From contig OY783195.1 in assembly GCA_963678675.1 (NCBI GenBank), forward strand, positions 4,846,001-4,910,000: 64,000 nucleotides of DNA. The letters are read 5' to 3'. Positions 58,395 through 64,000 of the stretch are shown piece after piece. Below the pieces are notes generated by a model. That model saw nothing but the letters and a program-made list of their open reading frames with translations. It searched no databases and had not been told where the DNA came from. The DNA comes from Xiphydria camelus. Taxonomy: Eukaryota; Arthropoda; Insecta; Hymenoptera; Xiphydriidae. How positions within the stretch are numbered: the stretch's first letter is position 1; each line of letters begins with the position of its first letter. The position numbers and the translations under genes were made by a program.

Positions 58395-61300
58395 TGCAGA
58401 GACGGCAGGAGCAACGGCCGGTTACTGAAATGTCATAAGAATATTTCAGTCGAGGTCGTCGTTCTTTAATTTGGCAATGTTTAATTTCATTGATTTGTGG
58501 GAATATCATTTCATGATTACGGCCTTTGAGTAATTAAATTAATTGGCGCGTAATCCACGTCGCGAAAAGTATCGCCACCAAGTTTTTCACCCTCTCGTCG
58601 GACTACCCACCTTGCGAAAGTAACAGCGATCGATAAAATTATCCACAACGAGAACTATCCAAGATCGTCAATTGCACTGCACCGTTGCAACGAGTCACTC
58701 GATGGAATCGTTGCTAAACACTTCGACGCGACATGTTGATTTTTCGATAGACGGAACGACTCGCGCGAGAGCCAAATAAAAATCTATATACCATAGAGGC
58801 ACCACCGGTCTACACGGGGTACGATTTAGTACTGTGCATGTGCCAAGGGGCTCTTAGAGCATATATACCATCCCCGGGGTGTTTTGCCCCCTCCACCGGA
58901 CTAAACCACCATGCATGGGGCACCATACCAAGAGTTCACCCCATAATCAGTATAGCGGAGTACCTACCTAGCGTCCGTTCTCCCCCCCTCCTCACCCCAT
59001 TGTGCGCCAGACGCGTGCCACGGAGATGTAGCCGCCTTGTTACGGGATTAGAGGTTTCGAGGGTGATTAAACCGCTTTAAGATTTTACCGGCGAGCTGTA
59101 TCAATTAGGTCGCGGTGAAAATCTGAATTGCGCGTGATAATTTGGGAGAGTAATTGTTTCGAAAGGGTCATATCGAATTTTTGTTGTCTAGTATAACGCA
59201 TATTGCACGTATTACATTTCTACATATGCATTGCATATCTTGTAATGAGTTACTCGTAGTATTTTATATTTTACAGTATTTTTTCAAAATAAAAGCGACG
59301 TGGAATTCTGCGAAATAATTCTTTAGTAATTTTTTACTTCGATTTGCGGACTCTATAGATTTTTTTCTCCCATTACCTTTGGGAGAAATAGAGATTAGGT
59401 TCTGTGTTAAGCCACCCTTCGTGCAGATAATACACCGTTATTAGAAGCTGGCATTAGGAAATTATACAGAGCACGCTTTAACGGTTCGATTGGTATTTCG
59501 GATTCGGCCAATGGTTGGCTTTGACTGAGTGTCCAGCGATTCCTTTGAACCCGAGGGATGAAGTACAAATTATACGCCCCGAGCGAAATCTGTAGATTAT
59601 TCTGGTTAAAAGCATTCGTCTATATTTTATTAATCGTTTAAATAAAAAATCTCATTCCTTCGATAACAGAGGAGTGATGAATTTTTGAAATTAGTCGCCA
59701 TTGCCGTAGACTATGTCGTCAAATTAATAAGGACTTATATCGGCTTCGCATAGATAGTGCATTGATGGAGAACATATCACAGATACGGTATTACGTCTGA
59801 CCATATGGTACTGTTTGGTGCTTCTATAAATATGCTAACCAGAAATTGATCGAGAATGAATTTTTTAATACGACCAAGGAAAGAGAAGTGAATTTGTCTT
59901 TTTAAGGACACAGAACCACATTTTTTACGATTTAAATTAAGAACAAAGTTCAGTGGAATGGTTTCTCAAGGGTTGAGAAAAGTTTGCATCATCCTCGCAC
60001 ATCGATACACACCTCAACCGTTGCACTTTTTCCTTCTTTCTTCAGATATTTTCGCAGGAGAAAACTCACAGGAGAAGATCTGCACGCCTCACCGAAAAAT
60101 TCACAGTCTCACTCTTTGGTTGGCGATGACGACTGATATATGGGTGAAACTAAGTAGAAGATAATCTAATAAAGCTAACGGTGGCCATATGTCACATGCG
60201 CTAATCAGCTGATAATACCGCGACATTGCTATAGAAACCAACAGGTAGTCGATGAGTGGAGAGGAGAGGAGAGGAATTTTTACGAGGGGGGATAAAATAA
60301 TTAGGACAATGAAAACGACGAATTTTATGCTTCATCATTGCGGATCGAAACGATCCTTGGTATGTATCCCCCGAAATGTCCTTGCTCTTTCATTACCCGA
60401 TGCAAATTCATTTTCTAGAAGAAATAATTTTGTTTTTTCAATAATTTTTATAACACTTCAAATGGTATTACGGAAGGGATTTCGAACGAAGAAGAGAAGC
60501 GACTGAGAATACATTTGGAAACGCGAATGTTAACCAACCAGTTTAAACTGCTTCTCCTCAGCTACCCCAAACGGCTCACCGCGTACATCGCTACCACCGA
60601 ATCGTCATCAGCAATGACCGCTGGAGAAGCAACGAGGGCCACCTATACATCAGCCGATCGATCACAATATTCCCAGTTATTAAACACGAATGGGAAGGCG
60701 TGGTCGGTAATTTAAACAAATATCTTCCATCTATGAAATTTAATAACGCTACTACCTGTCAACTCAGGGGTCTCTGTTCGTCTACCTGCTCTTCGTCGTG
60801 TCCCCGGATCTCCGACAAATAAGACTGGCTGGACTACACGGGAACGAAAAATACCGGGCCCACGTGTTACGTGTTTGCTCAACGATTCGTTATCAAGGTA
60901 TATTCACGCATTCTGAGTGTACTGTCAATAATTTGTTCAAAGAAGACAAACAGACTTTTCGACCCAGTACTGCGGACCAGGGCGTCCATTATTCTAGATG
61001 GGAGACGGACCACGTGCCGGTTGCAATTCCGCGATGCACATATTTGCTCGTCGGAAGAGATATTTTTCACTGCCACGTGGACGAATACTGGCTGTGCGAT
61101 ATTGCAAGGTGTTAATTGCACGTGCTTCCGGAGAATGTGTCAAGAATCGTTGACCCTCCACGAGTTAAGAGGCATTCTCGCAAATGGATCATCCCCCTCA
61201 TCACCTGAAATCTCCACGAAGCTCACTTCTTCCTTTCTTCTTCCAAAAAACACTCCACGAAATTGATGACTCTCGCAGTGCAGCATTCAACGCGTCGCGA

Positions 61301-63264
61301 TCTACAGAGTACAGTGTCTCTCTATTTTATTTATGCAATGAGGAAAGACAGTTAACGGGTGCAGATTGTAGGGTCGTTCGTCAGCAAAATTTACATAATC
61401 ATAATCCGGATAGCCTGTAATTTCCACGAACTCAACGCGATTTTACTACGTCCCTCGATATTACGAGCACTGCGGAGGCAATATATGGGTATTTCTTTCG
61501 TTTCACCTCACTCAAAGACACCTCTCACACCTTCCATTCGGCGAGAATGGAACTCTATCGATATATTGCCGTACGACGTCAGTTCTCGTAAATCATCCCT
61601 AAGCAAGGATCATTTGCATGACAAAGTTTCATCTCGTATTCGACGTTTCACGCTGAAGTGTCGCAGCGTGTAAAGCGATGCATATGTCGCGCCGCACGAG
61701 CCATCTACCTAGATGCAAAAGAGGGTTGTAAACACGCTCGTTGGTCTCGCAGCTACCGGAGGCACATTCTGTAACGAATTGAAAGTAATACGTCGCTCGA
61801 AGGCTGGGTCGCCGATTGGAGAAAGGGCATTTTATGGAACGGGTGTAATCTCGTATAGGCATTCATCTCGGGGTTTTCTAATATTCATTTTCAAAATTAC
61901 ATCGTCCTCTTATTTCCTTTCTCCGAGAAGGCAACTTTCGAATGCACTCGTTCGACCACTCTATTCGATTTATTTGTTCATGCTGATTTATAAGATCAAA
62001 TTTATTAGGAAATACATATACAAAGAATTTTTTTTTTAATCCTAAGGGTTGATAATAATATTCATTACGTGTCGTTCCACGTATGCAACCGAGAAAATAA
62101 TATCAGTGGATACTCAACTGGCGTACAATAATTTCTCCTATCGCAATGCCGTATATCCGCATCCATTTAGGCAAAACCACTTTCTCCTAGCCGCAGCTCG
62201 GTTCTTCGCTCGGCAGTCCAGCGTGATTATTAGCTGTATCCATCGTCGGCTGCAAAAAAAGGGTCGACGTCCGCATGAGCGAGCTCGAGGGAAAGACTAC
62301 AGCGGCTAATTAATCCAAGTGACTGACAATGAGCTACCGTTTTAGAAAACTACATCCCTGAGACCCCGAGTCTCTTTCTCCTTCGTTAATTCGGACGAAT
62401 TCCTCTTGGGATTACATAACTATTTTGCATAATATACGGGCCAGCGTACCGGAGAGAGTAATTGTAGTATTCTTGCTACAGTTCTTCATTTACACCACTC
62501 ACTCGATACTTTCCTCTCACCGCTCTTCAAATGCACCGTAGTATCTTTCTCCTTTTTCTCCCGAATTTCTAAACCTTCCTTCATCGATTTCGACACGGCG
62601 AAAGCATTTCCCTCGTGTCTCGCATAGTGCAGCTGATCGATTCAGGTTTCCCCCAAAAGATCCAATGCATCTATAGTCGCGTCCATGCGTGCCTATCGCC
62701 GCGGCAGCGATGGGCGTGAACGCATTATTTTTTCCATCCCTTGCCAACCCTTTTGACACTTTCTAAATTCGCACCGTTTGCCGATAAAACGTCGGCGTGA
62801 AATCGACACCGTTGGCACATGTTCTCTCGCCTCGTACCGCGCGTGGAAAAATTGGAAATTACACGAAAGATTTGGCTGCGGAGCGTGTAGAATTGAAAAT
62901 CAAATAAAATAAAAAGGGGCGTGTGGGTATACGCGGATCGGGTGCCAATATCCATCGGCGGACCTGAATTATAGGGTTGGAAAGGGGTTGTCGCGCCTTC
63001 GACCAGGAGCGATTCGGTCTGATCGGATAATTTATAGGGTGAAGGTGACGATATCCACGGTTTGCGTGCCACGCCGGTGATCGTCGTAGCGTATAGCTGC
63101 TGCGTACGCTCGTGCGTGACGTAGGCACGCGTATTGAAGGAAGTAGGTACTTCCGGTTGGATCCGTTTATACGGTCAGTGACTTCCGAGGATGATCGCCT
63201 CGCTCGAGTGAGTTTCTTCTGTATATTCTTGAATCGAATACGTAAAGTTACCTGTTATAGAATG

Positions 63265-63490
63265 CGTCGGCATTTTTGATATCTCAGCGTTCCTTAAAAA
63301 TTTCCCTATAAAATCTATTATTTTCGGAATCAGCGTGAAACAAATACGCAAGATAGCGCAGTTGAGAACTCGATTGCAAAAATTTCGATTTTTGCGAAAA
63401 TTTGAAAAAAATATCAAAGGATATCTGACATTTTGTCAAAAATCAAAATCTCTGGAATCATCTGCTCCGCCCTATCTTATATTGCGTGAT
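63265..63490. repeat. Third copy of the dispersed repeat seen at 43030-43545
   Basis: Shares in the same order the ATATCTCAGCGTTCCTTAAA, ATCTATTATTTTCGGAATCA, GAGAACTCGATTGCAAAAAT and GACATTTTGTCAAAAATCAA segments with diverged equivalents at 43120-43520. Same orientation. Confidence 0.55.
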
Positions 63491-63776
63491 TATATATATT
63501 ATAATACGGAGCAAAAGCTTTAAGAGGAAGTAGTCCAAAATTTAATGTCTTCAATAAATTAAACTTCCTATAGGAAAGCTGCACTGGAACGTTCCCGTCT
63601 CCATCGATGATCGGATCGGATACTTTCAGATCACTGCAGGCCAATACTTTCTACATTAAATTCTTTCCTCGTAAAATGCAATCACTCGTAGCTGGCATAA
63701 ACGACTCGAATGCTCGAGTCACGCTAATTTGCCGTGTAAAAGACACAGGGGAGAACAGCTAATTGGTGTTGCTCGT

Positions 63777-63802
63777 ATGTGTGTGTGTGTGTGTGTGTGT
63801 GT
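63777..63802. repeat. (GT)13 dinucleotide microsatellite
   Basis: About 26 bases of uninterrupted GT. Confidence 0.95.
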
Positions 63803-64000
63803 ATAGAGTCAAAGCGTGAGAAATGGGTTAACCGACAACAACCGCGTTGTCGTGGTGGTTCTCAAGAGTTTTCCCAAACTCGTTACCACGCTGAATGCAA
63901 AATACTCATAGCTGCGGCGCGACGCCGATGATCTTTGCGCGAGCATCGTTCTTATCCCACGTTCCCCTTACCCTGTCGCTCACGGTACACACACGCTTGC

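Larger units (their letters stand above)
58395..64000. other. Region upstream of tap, no supported gene
   Basis: 5.6 kb with only short, unrecognised open frames. The first kilobase should contain the tap promoter and 5' UTR. It also holds a diverged repeat copy at 63265-63490 and a GT microsatellite at 63777-63802. Confidence 0.6.

Noticed and set aside
58780..58792. TATATAG-like sequence upstream of tap as a promoter
   Set aside because: Common in this AT-rich DNA, nearly 400 bases from the ATG, and without an initiator that I can defend.

Overview
This window looks like nuclear DNA of an insect, probably a hymenopteran (ant, bee or wasp). The genes have insect orthologues, are split by GT-AG introns (about 76 bp to 2 kb), and sit in AT/GC-heterogeneous DNA with microsatellites, foldback MITEs and a decayed mariner. 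No bacterial, viral or CRISPR feature was seen. The order assignment is inference; the eukaryotic/insect assignment is well supported by the gene structures.

Four protein-coding genes can be rebuilt exon by exon with an unbroken frame. (1) Plus strand, 7850-18416: the 3' ten coding exons (566 residues) of a transmembrane class-1 semaphorin (Sema1a): most of the sema domain, the PSI domain, the transmembrane helix and a short cytoplasmic tail. The 5' exons (signal peptide and first blade) are not visible and are probably upstream of the window. (2) Minus strand, 26107-28584: a complete 564-residue SLC22-type organic cation/carnitine transporter in seven exons, convergent with the semaphorin. 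(3) Minus strand, 31427-36264: a complete 798-residue vitamin K-dependent gamma-glutamyl carboxylase (GGCX) in nine exons. (4) Minus strand, 57382-58394: a two-exon, 237-residue neurogenin-family bHLH protein (tap). Sema1a and tap both belong to nervous-system development, but nothing shows that the four genes form one functional unit.

The strongest unexplained signal is a 330-codon open frame (18441-19430) directly after the semaphorin stop, in the same frame, separated by two TGA codons, with the same strong G/C third-position bias as the semaphorin exons. It could be a readthrough extension, an alternative 3' exon (an acceptor at 18453 joins in frame to the donor after 16768, bypassing the transmembrane exon), or a downstream cistron.

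The remaining DNA (1-7849, 19434-26106, 28585-31426, 36265-57381, 58395-64000) has no gene I can support. It contains several foldback/MITE-like elements (17791-17943, 24528-24655, 34661-35523 with a nested mariner remnant, 46608-46860, 49247-49403, 54729-54970), a miRNA-precursor-like hairpin (3570-3653), degenerate satellite-like arrays (3665-3985, 9177-9760, 51688-52576), a dispersed repeat family (43030-43545 and 63265-63490), and a cluster of nine CACGTG E-boxes (45070-46442).
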